Shown: positions 49,584 through 61,457 of the stretch, piece after piece
Numbering within the stretch: position 1 is the stretch's first letter
How the letters are laid out: each line of letters opens with the position of its first letter
From: Amaranthus tricolor
Lineage: Eukaryota > Streptophyta > Magnoliopsida > Caryophyllales > Amaranthaceae
Length of the DNA: 64,000 nucleotides
Direction: 5' to 3'
NCBI RefSeq assembly: GCF_026212465.1
Contig: NC_080050.1
Coordinates: forward strand, 30,985,070 to 31,049,069
Translations under genes and position numbers: made by a program
Notes under the pieces: generated by a model
The model's input: the letters and a program-made list of their open reading frames with translations, nothing else
What the model was told of the DNA's origin: nothing
Databases searched by the model: none

Positions 49584-51215
49584 TCCCTTTGAAGATATCT
49601 GACAAAATTATAGAGAAGATTAGATGATCCCCACTACACAAGGTTGACTTGACACTCATAAATTAAGAACTACATCATTTTATATATCAATTTGCTTTTT
49701 CATATTTGTAAATACATTAATTTAATAATTGTTTAATTATAAAAATTAGATATTGATAAATCTTATGTTTGGACGAATTAAATAAAATCTTATTTGACTG
49801 TTTTTTTTGCATCAATTAAAAATAAAATATAAATTAAAAGTGATTGATAAATAGTGACAAATAAACAAATATGACATTTGAAAAGAAACGGAGTGATAAA
49901 TTTACTAAATCTAATTAAATTAAAATTATTGCATAATCACATGTTAATCACTCATACAATAATTAACGGTTGATAACCAAATTTTAATTTTAATTTTTGG
50001 ATATAAAATAAAACATCCTACAATCCCTCTACGTGACAGGCATTCCTAATTTATCCATCCAAACAATTAAAATTAACAAGAATATAAAAGAAAAAAAAAC
50101 AATCACATAAAATGATTCCTAATTAATTCCTATAAAATATCCAAAATGTAATAATTAAAAAAAAATAAAAAGCAATAACAAAAAAGAAAATGGAAATTAG
50201 AACTAACCTTTTTCCTGGCCCGACTGGTACCGGACTGAGACAAAGCCACCAACGGCGGAATCGCCCCTTCACGCCCCACCAAAGTCCGATAAACACCGCT
50301 ATCTTCACACAATTGTAACAAAATCGCCGCCGCAATTTCCTTCTGGCGATGCGATCCAACCTCCACTAATTCCACCAACACCGGAATTCCTCCTTCTTCC
50401 ACCAACGCCGGCCTCGCTTCCGGCAACGTTACCAATAAACTCAATACATACGCAGATTTATCCACCATATTCGCACCAAAATCCGCCATTAATTCAATCA
50501 AAGGTTTCATGATTCCTGCTCCAATTGCTCTCATTTTGTTCTCTTTCAAAGAACACAAAGTATACAGTGCAGTTGATGCATCTTTCTTCCCTCTTAACCC
50601 TCCGTTTTCCAACAGATCTACTAATGCCGGAATCGCTCCTGATCGTCCGATTAATGATTTATTTTCATCTAGTTGTGATAATCTTAGAAGCGCACAAGCG
50701 GAATTCTCCTTTGCTGTTGATGTTCCTGTTCTTAGGGCTCGAACTAAGGGTTTGATTGCGCCGGTTGATGTAATATGATCCTTGTTTTCATCACAGAGAG
50801 AGAGGTTTAAGATTGCTGTAACGCCATATTCTTGAAGCTGAAGATCTGAGGAATTTATGAGTGATATTAACGGCTTTATTGCGCCGGCTTGAGCGATTTT
50901 AACGCGATTTTCCGGCTTGTTTTTCGCTAAAAGCCGGATTTCCATGGCGGCTTGTTTTTGTTCATCGATTGAGGATGACTCTAATCCCCTTACCAATTGT
51001 TGAATAAAATCTTCAGAAAAATCATCGCCGGTTCCAGTGCAAGATAACCATAATTTCCGGCGATTTTCCGATGATGCGCAAGAGAATTCTCCAGACCTAT
51101 CGCTATTACAATCGCTAAACGCAGATGAAGAATTATCATTGATGGAAAGGTCACTGAAATTCATGCCCAAATAAGTGAACCCAGTGGGCGTTGTCTGAAT
51201 GTTTTCCGTTTCCAT
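45101..51215 (-). CDS. Armadillo-repeat protein (U-box-less PUB4-like ARM protein, At3g01400/At5g58680 type)
   Basis: Exon 1 is 50208-51215 (ATG at 51215, METENIQTTPTGF), phase 0 at donor aag|gttagt. The last exon is 45101-45166, after acceptor gacag, reading AETLIELLRQPRSGYIAAK and a TGA. Together they make 357 residues. The intron is 5041 bp. After an acidic, Ser-rich N-terminus, about six ARM repeats run from FIQQLVRGLESSS to IPPLVALSQSGTSRARKK (for example KIAQAGAIKPLISLI, ENKSLIGRSGAIPALVDLL, VEEGGIPVLVELVEVG). ALIELLRQPRS-type endings are usual in this family, which is why I accept the distant exon. There is no U-box, so it is not itself an E3 ligase of the PUB type. ARM arrays bind partner proteins; the role is not established from sequence. 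Reading through the donor adds a nonsense hydrophobic tail. Confidence 0.9.
45853..46104. mobile_element. Stowaway-like MITE, copy D, flanked by TA (ARM gene intron)
   Basis: Starts ta|cttcctctgttttctaatg and ends ttaggaaacggag|ta. Internal blocks: taatatctctaaatacgtat, cgaatctaacaggatcccac. Confidence 0.7.
46141..46445. mobile_element. MITE-like element with tgtttgga / tccaacac ends (ARM gene intron)
   Basis: The left end is tgtgtttggataaaaaatc and the right end ctctgtccaacacagtg. The interior is purine-rich, then pyrimidine-rich, like the element at 7537-7839 (both share aaaagaaag..ggaa.ggg and ctcccctctcttt stretches). Confidence 0.45.
47604..47860. mobile_element. Stowaway-like MITE, copy E (ARM gene intron)
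   Basis: Starts ta|tccgttttaatttac and ends ataaaacggagga. It carries the best-preserved interior of the family: atatctctaattatgtataa, gacgaatcaaacaagatctc, cttgactatattttaactta, aagagtgatgattgaatag. Confidence 0.75.
49523..49581. repeat. (AT)n microsatellite in the ARM gene intron
   Basis: About 59 bases of uninterrupted AT dinucleotide (some 29 units). Such tracts mutate quickly in length and can form cruciforms. Confidence 0.9.
49660..49895. mobile_element. Stowaway-like MITE, diverged copy F (ARM gene intron)
   Basis: The right end gaaaagaaacggagtgataa and the blocks 'attgataaatcttatgtttggacgaatt' (diverged), aaataaaatcttatttgact and 'aaaagtgattgataaatagtgac' match the family. The left end is not clear. 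Confidence 0.55.
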
Positions 51216-53622
51216 TAAAATTTTTAGAAAATTCACAATCAAAATTGGAAAAGATCTTGATTCTAAATTGAAGTATATGTTGGGTTTGTTAGATTATATG
51301 AGTGTAATTGGAGCACATGAAGGTGGGTATTAATGGAGGTTGAAGGAATTATGAAGGTATTATGGAAGTTATTATAGGGGTGGTTTTAATGATACAGACA
51401 AAAGAGGGGGAGGGTTGAGCGAAGTGTTGGGGAAGAGAACCTAGACTTAGTTGAAAAAAGTTAAGGGGCCACCATCAATTATTTTTTTTGTAAGAGAATT
51501 TGGAAAATAAAAACAGTTAAAGTAACATTTTTCACACTAGTTTTAGTGAAATTTGACAATTTATTGAAATTTGATTGACCTAGCTCTCTTTCTAAAATTT
51601 AATTTAATATGATTTTATATTTTTAGATTAATAATTTTATATTGAAACATAATATTGTTTTGACAATTTTTAAAATTGGAAAATAAGATCAGTAAGAATG
51701 CAATTGTTAAGATGTATAAGCAGATAAATTTTAAAAGAAAGAATTCAAAATGTATATATAAAGAGAGAGTTTAGAAGTGATAAATATTAAAGACAACGTG
51801 AAAAATAATAATTAAAAAGATGATATGGGCATGTGCAATAAAGATAAGCTAATAAGAAATATAGAAAATAGAAATTTTTAAGGGATTTAAAATGCGGACA
51901 AGTAAGTCGGAGACCAAAGGGGGAGAAATATCAAAAATTTAGATTTATAAATAGAGCTGATATAAAATTAGAAATGAATAAATAAGGACAATTGAGAACT
52001 GATCTATTATTTCATATAGCTAACCCCATATTTTTGTTGGCATTTTCGGTCAATTAGGACATATCTTATGTATTATAATTATAATGGGACATATAGAGAG
52101 AGGGTCCATTTAATTTAATTTTCCTAGGGCCCATATAGTGCCATGAACGACACTATTTGGTGTTCATATATCGAAAACAAAAATTTCATCGCCATACACA
52201 AAGGGATTTACATTTAGTGACCTCTAACTTGTGAATGTTTTGACTCTTACCTTAATTGCTTACTGGGATGTTTGCAAATTCGCTATTGATTGTTAGTTGT
52301 TGGCTATTGACTATTGTAGTTGATTTGTTTGACCAACTAAAGGTGTTAACTTTTTTGTTTTTTTCTAAACTCTAGCTAAGTGTATGGTTGTTTATTAAAG
52401 AGAAAGTAGTCATTTTCATTGGCTAAGTGTCCAATAGGGAAAGGATACTCGTTCGATCAAACATTTTTATTGGTTCTAAGCTCTTGTTAATTTTAATTTA
52501 TAACTTAAAATATAGTTAAGTAAATCTTATTTAATTCGTTTTGATATAAAGATTATTAATATCAAATTTTAATAATTTTTATTATACATATTACATAATT
52601 AGAGATATTAAGTATTGAATTAGTAAATTGAAATGCGTAAAAAAATTAAACGTTGCAACTTGCAAGTAGTATGTTGGAATGGAAGAAATATAAACTACAA
52701 CTAATAAAAAAAATGTTCTCTCCGATCATTAAAGAAGTTCCCATTTGTCGCTTGTTCTATTGTTGTTCATATAAAGAATTTTAATATTTATATTACAAGT
52801 TGACAAAAATAATATTGTTTATCTTCATTTTAATATTTCAATAATGCTTATGATTTCCACATATCTTGCATTAACTTTATTTTAACATTTTTATATTATT
52901 ATTTATGGTTTCCATATGTTTCTCACTAATTTTGTAAAAGTGTTTTTTATTGAATGTGGTCCCCATTATTTTTTCCACTAATTTTCTCTTAATATATTTT
53001 AAATATTTATAGTCATCACTTTTTTTCCATGAAATTTAATATATTGAATAAAATAAAATATCTATTATCTAAAAGATCCTATTTTTCTTAATTTCGTAAA
53101 TATTTTTTTATCAGAACTTCATTAAAAAAAACCAAAAAAGTAATATAAACTTTAAATGAAACAAAACTCAAAAGTGCTTGTTAAAGATTAAAGATTAAAT
53201 GTCAATTTAACGTATTTATAATGTCTACTTATATTATTCTTAATGCTTACTTATCGTGTCCTTAATCCTTACTTTCAATATCTTAAATGTCTACTTACAT
53301 CATTTTTAATGCCTACTTATAATAATTTAAAAAATATATATAACAGATCGGTCTAATTATAGATGATTTATGAAATAGATTATTAGCTTACAAGATTGTG
53401 TAAAATGAATTGTTGGTTTCCCATTGTCACCTCCTTTCTGGATGGTCAACTCAACTCTACTCTAATATTCTAACCTTTCTATTTTTCTACATGATCAGTT
53501 CACCAAATTTCTTTGTTCTTATCACATTTTCCAAACATTCATACAAACCCTTGCATCAAATTCCAATCTTTCTCAAATCTTTCCATCTTCTCAATCATCA
53601 ATAAACCCAGAAAATTCCCAAA
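51216..53622. other. Intergenic between divergent ARM and F-box genes
   Basis: 51216 to about 51500 is the leader and promoter side of the ARM gene. It is AT-rich throughout. It holds half of a tgtttg-type MITE (52268-52440), an inverted diverged Stowaway-like copy (52470-52695), and a run of imperfect repeats of 'aatgtctacttat' (53205-53320). Three matches to that unit (gtctacttatatta, gcttacttatcgtg, gtctacttacatca) suggest tandem decay. No other gene is supported. Confidence 0.5.
52470..52695. mobile_element. Stowaway-like MITE, inverted copy G
   Basis: Family blocks appear in reverse: aaaatatagttaagtaaatc, aattcgttttgatataaag, ataattagagatattaag, gcgtaaaaaaattaaacg. Ends are eroded. Confidence 0.6.
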
Positions 53623-54756
53623 ATGCAAAATCAAAACCCTTCAGAAATGGATCCCTTAATATGGAGCAAATTACCCCAAGAACTCTTAGATCATATTTTC
53701 TCTTTTCTCCCCTTAAAATCAATCCTTTATCTAAGATCTACTTGTAAACATTTTAAAGCTTTGATCTTTAACCCATCTTTCCTTTCAAAATTCAATCTTT
53801 TTTCTTCTTCTTGTTCTTCCCCATTTTCTTCTTTCCTATTACTATCTCATCCTCAATTTAATCACCATTTTCCTTTATACAATTCTGTTTCTGGTACTTG
53901 GAGAGATCCTTCTGCTGCAAAATCTTTGATTAATCCTTGTTCATCATCTTCATCTCTTCTTTCTGCTTCTAATGGGTTATTTTGCTTCCATTTACCTATT
54001 TCCTCATCATTTTTAGTCACTAATCTCTTGTCTAGATCCTCTATTCTTGTCAAATTCCCTAAATTTCCCTTCACATTTGAGATTCTTACTCTGATTTCTT
54101 CCCCAAATGGGTTTAAAATCTTTATTTATTCATCAAAATCTGTGTTTCTATATGATTCTACCCATCAATCATGGAGGAAATTTGATGGGTTTGAGCCAAT
54201 TTTGAATGATACAATTCATCAAGAAGGTGTTTATAGAGATGGGTTTTTGTTTTTCATTACTTCTTACCCTTTTAAAGTTGTTTCCTTTGATCTACAAAAG
54301 GGTAATTGGTGCAATCCCTTTATAGAAATGCCTACAAATGAACTTGCTTTTGCTAGGGTTGTGATTTCTGATGAAGAACAAGAAGGTGAAAATGGAGGAA
54401 AAGCAAGAAAAATGTATGTGATTGGTGGGGTAGGAAGTAATGGGATTTCTAGGAATTTGAAATTATGGGAATTATATGAAGAAAATGAAGGAAATCAATG
54501 GGTTGAAATTGAAAGTTTGCCTGAATTGATGTATAAGAAATTGGTATCAGTATGTTATCATAATTATGAACATATATATTGTTTTTGGCACAATGGTTTG
54601 ATTTGTATATGTTGTTATAGTTGGCCTGAGATTTTGTATTATAGGGTTTCTAGGAGGACTTGGCATTGGTTGCCTAAATGTCCTGCTCTTCCTCACAGAT
54701 ATAGTTGTGGATTTCGTTGGTTTTCTTTTGTTCCCAAGCTTTATGCTTCTTTTTGA
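53623..54756 (+). CDS. F-box/kelch-type protein (At5g43190-like)
   Basis: A single intact exon of 377 codons. The ATG at 53623 (MQNQNPSEMDPLIW) is the first in frame after a CT-rich leader with an upstream stop. The F-box lies at about residues 12-52: LIWSKLPQELLDHIFSFLPL then LYLRSTCKHFKALIFNPSF. F-boxes bind SKP1 in SCF ubiquitin ligases. The rest is the substrate-side domain with kelch-like strands: KIFIYSSKSVFLYDSTHQSW, KVVSFDLQKGNWC, RKMYVIGGVGSNG, LKLWELYE. It ends WFSFVPKLYASF. The match to the At5g43190 group is from memory of the family's overall pattern; the substrate is unknown. No ER signal, membrane segment or lesion was seen. Confidence 0.88.
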   Translation: MQNQNPSEMDPLIWSKLPQELLDHIFSFLPLKSILYLRSTCKHFKALIFNPSFLSKFNLFSSSCSSPFSSFLLLSHPQFNHHFPLYNSVSGTWRDPSAAKSLINPCSSSSSLLSASNGLFCFHLPISSSFLVTNLLSRSSILVKFPKFPFTFEILTLISSPNGFKIFIYSSKSVFLYDSTHQSWRKFDGFEPILNDTIHQEGVYRDGFLFFITSYPFKVVSFDLQKGNWCNPFIEMPTNELAFARVVISDEEQEGENGGKARKMYVIGGVGSNGISRNLKLWELYEENEGNQWVEIESLPELMYKKLVSVCYHNYEHIYCFWHNGLICICCYSWPEILYYRVSRRTWHWLPKCPALPHRYSCGFRWFSFVPKLYASF

Positions 54757-54759
54757 GCT

Positions 54760-55156
54760 GTGACCAGAGGTGTGCAGTTAGGCCATCGGACTGAGTACTG
54801 CATTCACATTGATTTTTACCTCATTGTAATATTTGAAGTCGGGTTAAAGTCGGAGTCAACATAAGTACTATTCACATTCATTTTTACATCTTTGTAATCT
54901 TCGAAGTCGGGTTGGAGTCAGCATGGTTGGGTAAATATTGAATGGAGTGTATTTTGAACCTTTCTACTTGTGATGAGTTGTTGAATTTCATCTTTGTGAC
55001 AAGAGGTGTGCATTTCGGCCTTCGGACCAAAATTTGTGTTTAAATTGATTTTTATATCATTTTAATTTTTAAAGTCGGGCTAAAGTCGATTACAGTAATA
55101 TAAAGTTGGGTAAATATCGGATGAAATGAGTTTTGAACCCTTTCTACTTGTGATGT
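54760..55156 (+). repeat. Tandem duplication just 3' of the F-box gene
   Basis: Copy 1 (about 54760-54977) starts tgtgaccagaggtgtgcag and ends tttctacttgtgatga. Copy 2 (about 54995-55156) starts tgtgacaagaggtgtgcat and ends tttctacttgtgatgtg. Copy 1 itself holds two adjacent units of about 70 bases (each with tttttac.tc.ttgtaat and gaagtcgggtt). It probably lies within the F-box 3' UTR. Confidence 0.7.
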
Positions 55157-57892
55157 GAAAATTTGTTAATTTGAGGTTAGTTTGAAGTTTTTCATCAAGG
55201 TATAGCACTCATATTATGTAAGTGTGTTGAACCAATTTATTTTACGGAACATCTAGGTCGAAATTTCTCTCATGTATTCTTTGTTTATATCGATTTGTTG
55301 TTGCATTTATTGGTATTGGAAAGCTTGATTGTAAAAGGGTTTGTTCAAACTTCAAATATACACTCTTCAATCTCATATTCTTATTCATGGATCATGGGTA
55401 TACATGTATAATGTGTAGTACACTTAATTAAGTATCTTAGTATTTCATGTAATTTGAAGGGAAATTAGCTTCATTATAAAGGTTGATTGTTAAGTATTTA
55501 GAATGTAATAATAGTATGTATTTTATTGGTCTCATTTATTTTAAATCATATGTTATTTTTCTTTGTTTTACTCATTTTACATTATTTATATCTTTAGACG
55601 ATAATCTATCACTTTCATTTAATCTCACTTAGTTCTCACTCAAAACATTCCTTTAATAAAATCAAAGTCTTCAAATATGTTGAAACTACCACAAAAAGAT
55701 AAAAAGATTATCCTTTTAATGTAAAGTTGTTGAATGACATGGTTAATTAAATTATCCACCGGATAAACGACTTATCTAAAATAGTATTAAGGATATAAAA
55801 TTTAGATGCATTTATCATTAAGAAACTACCATTAAAAGCATATTTAATTATTTATCAAATTAATCATCAATTATCATCTCAGGCAGATAAACTACCCAAT
55901 TGATAAATGCATCTGTTGAGCAAATGCCAACAAAATAGTCTCAACCTAGTTGAGATCTTTCCTAACTAGTTTCCTAATAAACCCAAATGTCTAAACTAAT
56001 GCCGCAAAATAGTAATTTTCTATAATACTGTCAATGTATGTCGTAAGATGATGTGCTTGGTGGTGAAAATGAAGTAGATAGAACATGAGATTATCAGGAT
56101 CCCGCTCATAGAAAATTATGATTAGGATCAGAGAAAAGAAGGAAGACAACAACCCATACCCATAAAAGAGAATAAGTGTATAACTAATGAGGTTCATAAA
56201 ATAGAACCCTTGAAATCTCTTCGGATCTTTGTTTTTAGAAATTCATTTGAAGTTTTTCTAATGGTTTTTCTTGCTTTAATGGGGAAAACAATTTTCTCAA
56301 ATAAGTGTTGAGATTATGAACGATTCTTACACTCAACTTTTTTTTTGAGCTAACTTATTTTTAATTGATCTTTTACATTATAAGTATATATTAAGTCAAT
56401 CCAATAGAAATTATGTCACTTAAAAACTGTCTCATTTGAGAATTTATATGACCTTAATTTTGTTGGAGTAAATAATTTTTATTAAGTTTAAAAAATTAAA
56501 TTTAATTTAACTTGATATTACTATTATTTTACAATTTAAATAAACAAAGCCCAAGTTGAGCGCTTCCTATATATGAATAAATTCAATTTTCATTAAGCCT
56601 TTTCTCCTTTTGATGAACTCTTTAATATAAGAAATGTTTATATTTAATTTAATTATTATTTATCTTTCACTATTTCACTCCGTAAGCTGAAATTTCAATT
56701 TAATTACAAGGATACACAAATTTTAAATGTTTTTTCTTGATGCTATATTACTTACTATAAATTTGAATAGTACTTGTGTAATTTTATAGCACCAGGAAAC
56801 AAAAAATAGTCGGATTTCGCACTACAACATTCCTAATAACTGAAAACGAACAAATGTAATCATAGCACCAAACATATGTAATAGTTTAAAAGATATACAG
56901 GAATGATGAAATATATACACACACCAACAGGCAACAGACACTGAGGAAAACGAATGCTTTGTATGAGCGTCGATTCCTAGAATATATCTATCAAAAACCA
57001 CACCGAATGCTGAAAATCAGAGCAATTATCTGCCACGATAGTCCCGCCACACAAGTATCATCAATTTCTTCAAAACTGTACAAAAATTTATGACAATAAA
57101 AGGTAAGTGGACACATCTTTGCTAAAAATCTCTACAATAGCATAACCTCGTCCTATATTGCCCTCCCTCTAATAGGGAGAGAACAACCATACATCGCTCT
57201 TTTTACTTAGCATCTTCACAGCCTCAAGAGTACCGAGAGATTAGCCTCTCCTTGAAGTACAACTCAATGAGCTAGGATAACTGGATGCTTATCTCTACTA
57301 AAGCCACTAATCCTTAAACAAGCTGACAGGGAGGAAGAAGGTTAAGTTAAGAGCCAAGAGGAGTGATTTTTAGCAGCCAAACTGTGTTATTTTTCATCTT
57401 ATATCCAGAAGTAGAGAGATGAAAAACTATAATAAAAGACTGAATATTGACTAAGAAGTGGTGCTTGCTACGATAGCTTGCATGAAACCATTACATTATT
57501 GATGTCATTAGCTGTCAAAATTGCTGGAAGATTCAGCAAAGAGGTGTGAAGTAATCAATTTAAAATGGTTGTCTTAAAAAGAAGGTACATATTGAATAAT
57601 CAACCCCTGGATGGCTGGATATGTAGTAAAAACGAAATGAAGAAAAGGTTTCAAAGCAAGTTCTAAATCAAGTTCTTCGAGTAAGGAAATGCTGCTAGAT
57701 ATATATTTCCAAGGACACGCTTTTAGATATGTTAATAAGTTGCTCTTCATGTGAAAAAAAGAACGAGTATGTATTTTGTTTATATTTATTTACGTGGATG
57801 ATACTCAATGGTGATAATTTTTAGGTTTGATACTTTTATTACTTCAACAAGGCTATTGCAAAAGAATTCTAACAGAGATTGACTAGGGTCAC
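55157..57892. other. Intergenic
   Basis: AT-rich, with no coding region I can support. 56860-57480 is noticeably less AT-rich, with stops in all frames I checked. It may be a distal 3' UTR or an old element fragment. Confidence 0.4.
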
Positions 57893-59045
57893 ATGTCACA
57901 TTATATTGTCATGGAAAATGTGGAAAGGAAAAGTAGAACATATATCACATTAGGTACAGGATCAAGGAAGATGCTTTTGAGTGGCGACCTCATCATTGAT
58001 GAAGCAAAGAGATCAATTACATTAGTTAGGAGTCAGGTTGAGAAACTGGTATTACCCACCGCATGCCATCCTCCCTTACACAAGCTAAGATATTTAGGTG
58101 ATCAACAAGCAGAAACTTTAAAAGCAATACTTGAACTTTACCATTGTTTTATGTTAAAGAAAAAGTGTTTCAAGAGATATTTGGAGTGTAAATGCTTGCC
58201 AAATATAAATTTTTTACGTGAGTTGTGGTCATGGAAATTTTGAGAGGAAGGTTATACATGATGACTGCACCAATATGTACATCATAGTTGATGAAGGTGT
58301 GAAGAAGAATTTGATGTCATTACCTCCTTAACAAACAATAGTTACTGTCAAGGAGCAGAATCTGTGTTGATGGCAAGCTAGAACTGCATCCTATAAATGA
58401 AGAGTTCAAGAAGCTATCCACTGCATGTTCTTCAATTATGACTAGACTGGATAAACACCAGTTAAAAGAAAGCGACTAAGCTAGGGTCCCTGTTATCCAA
58501 TCCACATTTCTACTTCAAAGGGAAGCCTAGCATATAGTGCGATGATCAATGGCCAGTTCAATTAATTTGCAAGAATAAGTCGATGAAAGGAGCACATGGT
58601 GTATTTGCAAAACCAAGGCTAGTGATCTCTGGTGATGAATTGGGTCAAAGGGTCCAAGGGCATTATCGACATTTTACTATTACTTAGTCTTTGGGTTTTG
58701 TTAGTTAGAATAGTTGTTATTGTAGTATTTTGTTTGTTGGGCATAGGCTATATAAACAAGCCAGCCTTGTAATGTTTAGTTAGCTTTTGAATATTGAATA
58801 ATAAGGAATTGTCCTTTGGAGTTTTGTGGCAGGCTCTAAATTGCCCAATAGTGTGTGTTTACCATCCAGTCTTGGTTCGGGTCTTGGCAGATCTATTACA
58901 TCTCTCTTTTTGTGAAGCGTCCGAATTGAGGACGATTATGTTGGAAAAGGGGGAATCAACAGGTTCAGGTGGACACCATGATGAGAGGAGTGTTATTAAT
59001 AGTTGGGCAAGCAAACAGTGCAATATAGAATCATGTTTTACCTAA
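57893..59045 (+). mobile_element. Probable retroelement remnant (gypsy-like LTR segment)
   Basis: 58690-58990 reads like a plant gypsy LTR region: gttagttagaatagttgttatt, TATA-like ggctatataaacaagcc, then ttgaatattgaataataagg, then a polypurine-like ggaaaagggggaat at 58945. The open frame at 57893-58243 (HYIVMENVERKSRTYITLG ... LRYLGDQQAETLKAILELYH) has no motif I recognise and is followed by stops. Coding identity is not established. The assignment rests on LTR-like composition and order. Confidence 0.35.
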
Positions 59046-59365
59046 TATGACAGTAGACTGCCATTATCAAATTATCAATACATTAAATATCTGATATGGC
59101 ATTCCAGAGTCTTCAAAACATTCATCACCATCACAGTAATAACTTATTTAACTTGCATTGCAGGCTGGGAGCCTTCACAACACATATTTAGGTACTAAAT
59201 GCTCTAGAGGTGAAAAAAATACTTCGTGATGTAGATTGAAACAGTTTAATATTGAGTTATATTCAAATACCTCAATAGAAGTATTAAAAAAATTAAATGC
59301 ACCTAAAAATGTTAACGATTCACTTACAATGATTGTTGAACACTAAAAAGTCAACTAGTGTTAAG

Positions 59366-61457
59366 TTATCCCATCTGCCACTGCAACAAACAAATCAACA
59401 AAAAGTAAACAGATATGAGACAATTATTTCTAAAAATAACTAGGGATGAAGCAACTAGAACCTAGGAAGTAAAAAAAATTACAGAAATTCTCTTCATGGT
59501 GATAAATCTTTCACCCACTGTGATTTCTAGTATTCCGAGATCAGATTACAATTAATAATACCTTAAGAACTGGTTCACCCCTATTAGCATTCCCAGAGTG
59601 CTTTTCTTTTGCTGCTTGTGCACGGGCAGCTCTTCCAATAGCAGACAGTTCAAATTCCTGTTGTCTACATTTGTTCCACAAATTCATGAAGCACTTTGGT
59701 CAGGAAAGAGACTTTATACATCAAAGCAAGACCACTTAGACAACTAGTTTCAATGAGCCAAAAAGAGAAGTTGCTAACAACAAACAATCAATGACAAAAG
59801 TACATCTTACTTTCATCTGTATCAGGCACATATGGCTGTGATTGAGCCAGATAAGTAAGAACGTATGGGCTTCATACGCGAAATATTTGACAGAGACAAT
59901 TGTACTCTGAGTGTGATGATTTAAGCCGAGCCTAGCAAAGCTTTGCTGCTAAAGTTCTTTTAGTACATATGTCAAATTCCATTTTTTCCCAACTTCATTG
60001 AATGTTGGATGTTATTAATTCTCATTTTTGCATTTTAGTTTTCTAGTAATACTTCATCTACATTCTACACTGGTTTGTAATATTTCAATATATTAAAATT
60101 GAAACTTAATTCAAAGCTTCAAAACAAAAATAACATTAGGGAACTACAAAGAACCAAAATGCGAATTCCTATCAAGCTTCAGGTGTAGAGAAAAGATTGC
60201 GCTTCAGCTCAATGAATTTATACTACATCAGCTTCAGCCTTAAAGGCTTCCCCTAAGCAAGCCAAGTTCAAATCTTAGGTAATGGACATGGATTCAAAAT
60301 CAGCTCATTATGACCCCTATATGCACATCCAGACTACCAACAACTCCAAAGCTTAATTTCAAATAGACCTCCCTTTCTCTAAGAAGACATTTCCAGTTAT
60401 TCATATACCATTTTAGTATTTGATGCCCAAGTGATGGTACTTAATCTATGACATTTCCTAACAGATCCACGGAAACAGCATCGCATATTGATATGAATAT
60501 ACTTCATGACAACAAAAATGAAAAAAGCCAGGGCCAATGGCCATTTTGCAAAATGGACACACGAACATGGAAAGCAAGCCCTTCATAGTATATGAGATTT
60601 AAGACACACATTACATATACGACTTCATCTAACAATTTAATCAATTTGATGATTATGTCGTAAATCATCAAGATCACTAAATTGCAAAGTACTAAAACCT
60701 AGACAACATCACCTTACATCATTACATGAGTTCAAGACTTTCAATACCAGAAATCCCACAATTATATCATAAGAAAAAGGCGAAAGTAACTTTTTTAAGC
60801 AGTGTTAGTTCATGAAACTGATCCCATATGTTTGGAGTTAACGCTTTGGCATTTCTGAAAGGGCTGAACTACGCTAAACGAGGATGAAGACAACCAAATT
60901 TTAGGGTTAGAATTTGCAAAAGAATGCTTTAAAAAGTTTGCTAATGAGATTCCAAAAATATGAGTTGCATAATGCCTCTTTGATCATCAACATTTGAATT
61001 TTACTAAATCCAAAATGAATTCTAATTAATTAAAAAATAATTCAGATACATTATCAAGTGAATTATCGAATTGAATACAATACAAATACAGAAGTAAATA
61101 AATAGATAAACAAAAATGATATAGATATGGTAGGAGTGAACTGCAAGTCTGAAACAAGAGAATATTTGGACTCTGATCAAAGTCAACTTGAAAGAAATTC
61201 CAACAGTTTGATCTAAAATGGCTCAAACAAGAAATAAAGAAGCAAATCAAAAGTTTTGAACAATACTAGTAACAAAATTGCACAACAAAACATGGAGGAA
61301 GGGACTGATTACAGAAGAAAGACGAAACGCGATTGAAAAATTACCTCTTTTGAGCCGCCTCAGCGGCTTTGGCTCGAGCTTCTTGAGAAGCTAATTGCTC
61401 CTGTTCTCGTCTCTGCTGCTTGGCTTCGCCATCGAAGCATGAACAACCGGCTCCCAT
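59366..61457 (-). CDS. Small VCP/p97-interacting protein (SVIP)-like, 76 residues
   Basis: Three exons on the minus strand: 61345-61457, 59562-59664 and a 15-base last exon 59366-59380 (WQMG, TAA). The phase is right only if exon 2 uses acceptor atgtag at 59665 (reading QQEFELSAIG). Start MGAGCSCFDG: Gly2 and Cys5/Cys7 fit N-myristoylation plus palmitoylation, hence membrane attachment. Residues 28-38 (RAKAAEAAQKR) match the p97/VCP-interacting motif R-x5-AA-x2-R exactly. Residues 49-59 (RAARAQAAKEK) form a second copy ending in Lys. The tail GEPVLKWQMG ends in a hydrophobic-Trp patch as animal SVIP does (LRW). Length (76 versus about 77), the order lipid site - VIM - Trp tail and the helical Ala/Glu/Arg composition all agree. 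By analogy it would bind CDC48 at the ER or other membranes and limit ERAD. This is an inference; no homology search was run. Confidence 0.8.

Noticed and set aside
57893..58243. 116-codon open frame as a real gene
   Set aside because: No recognisable motif, stops in all frames after it and LTR-like sequence downstream; treated as part of a remnant.
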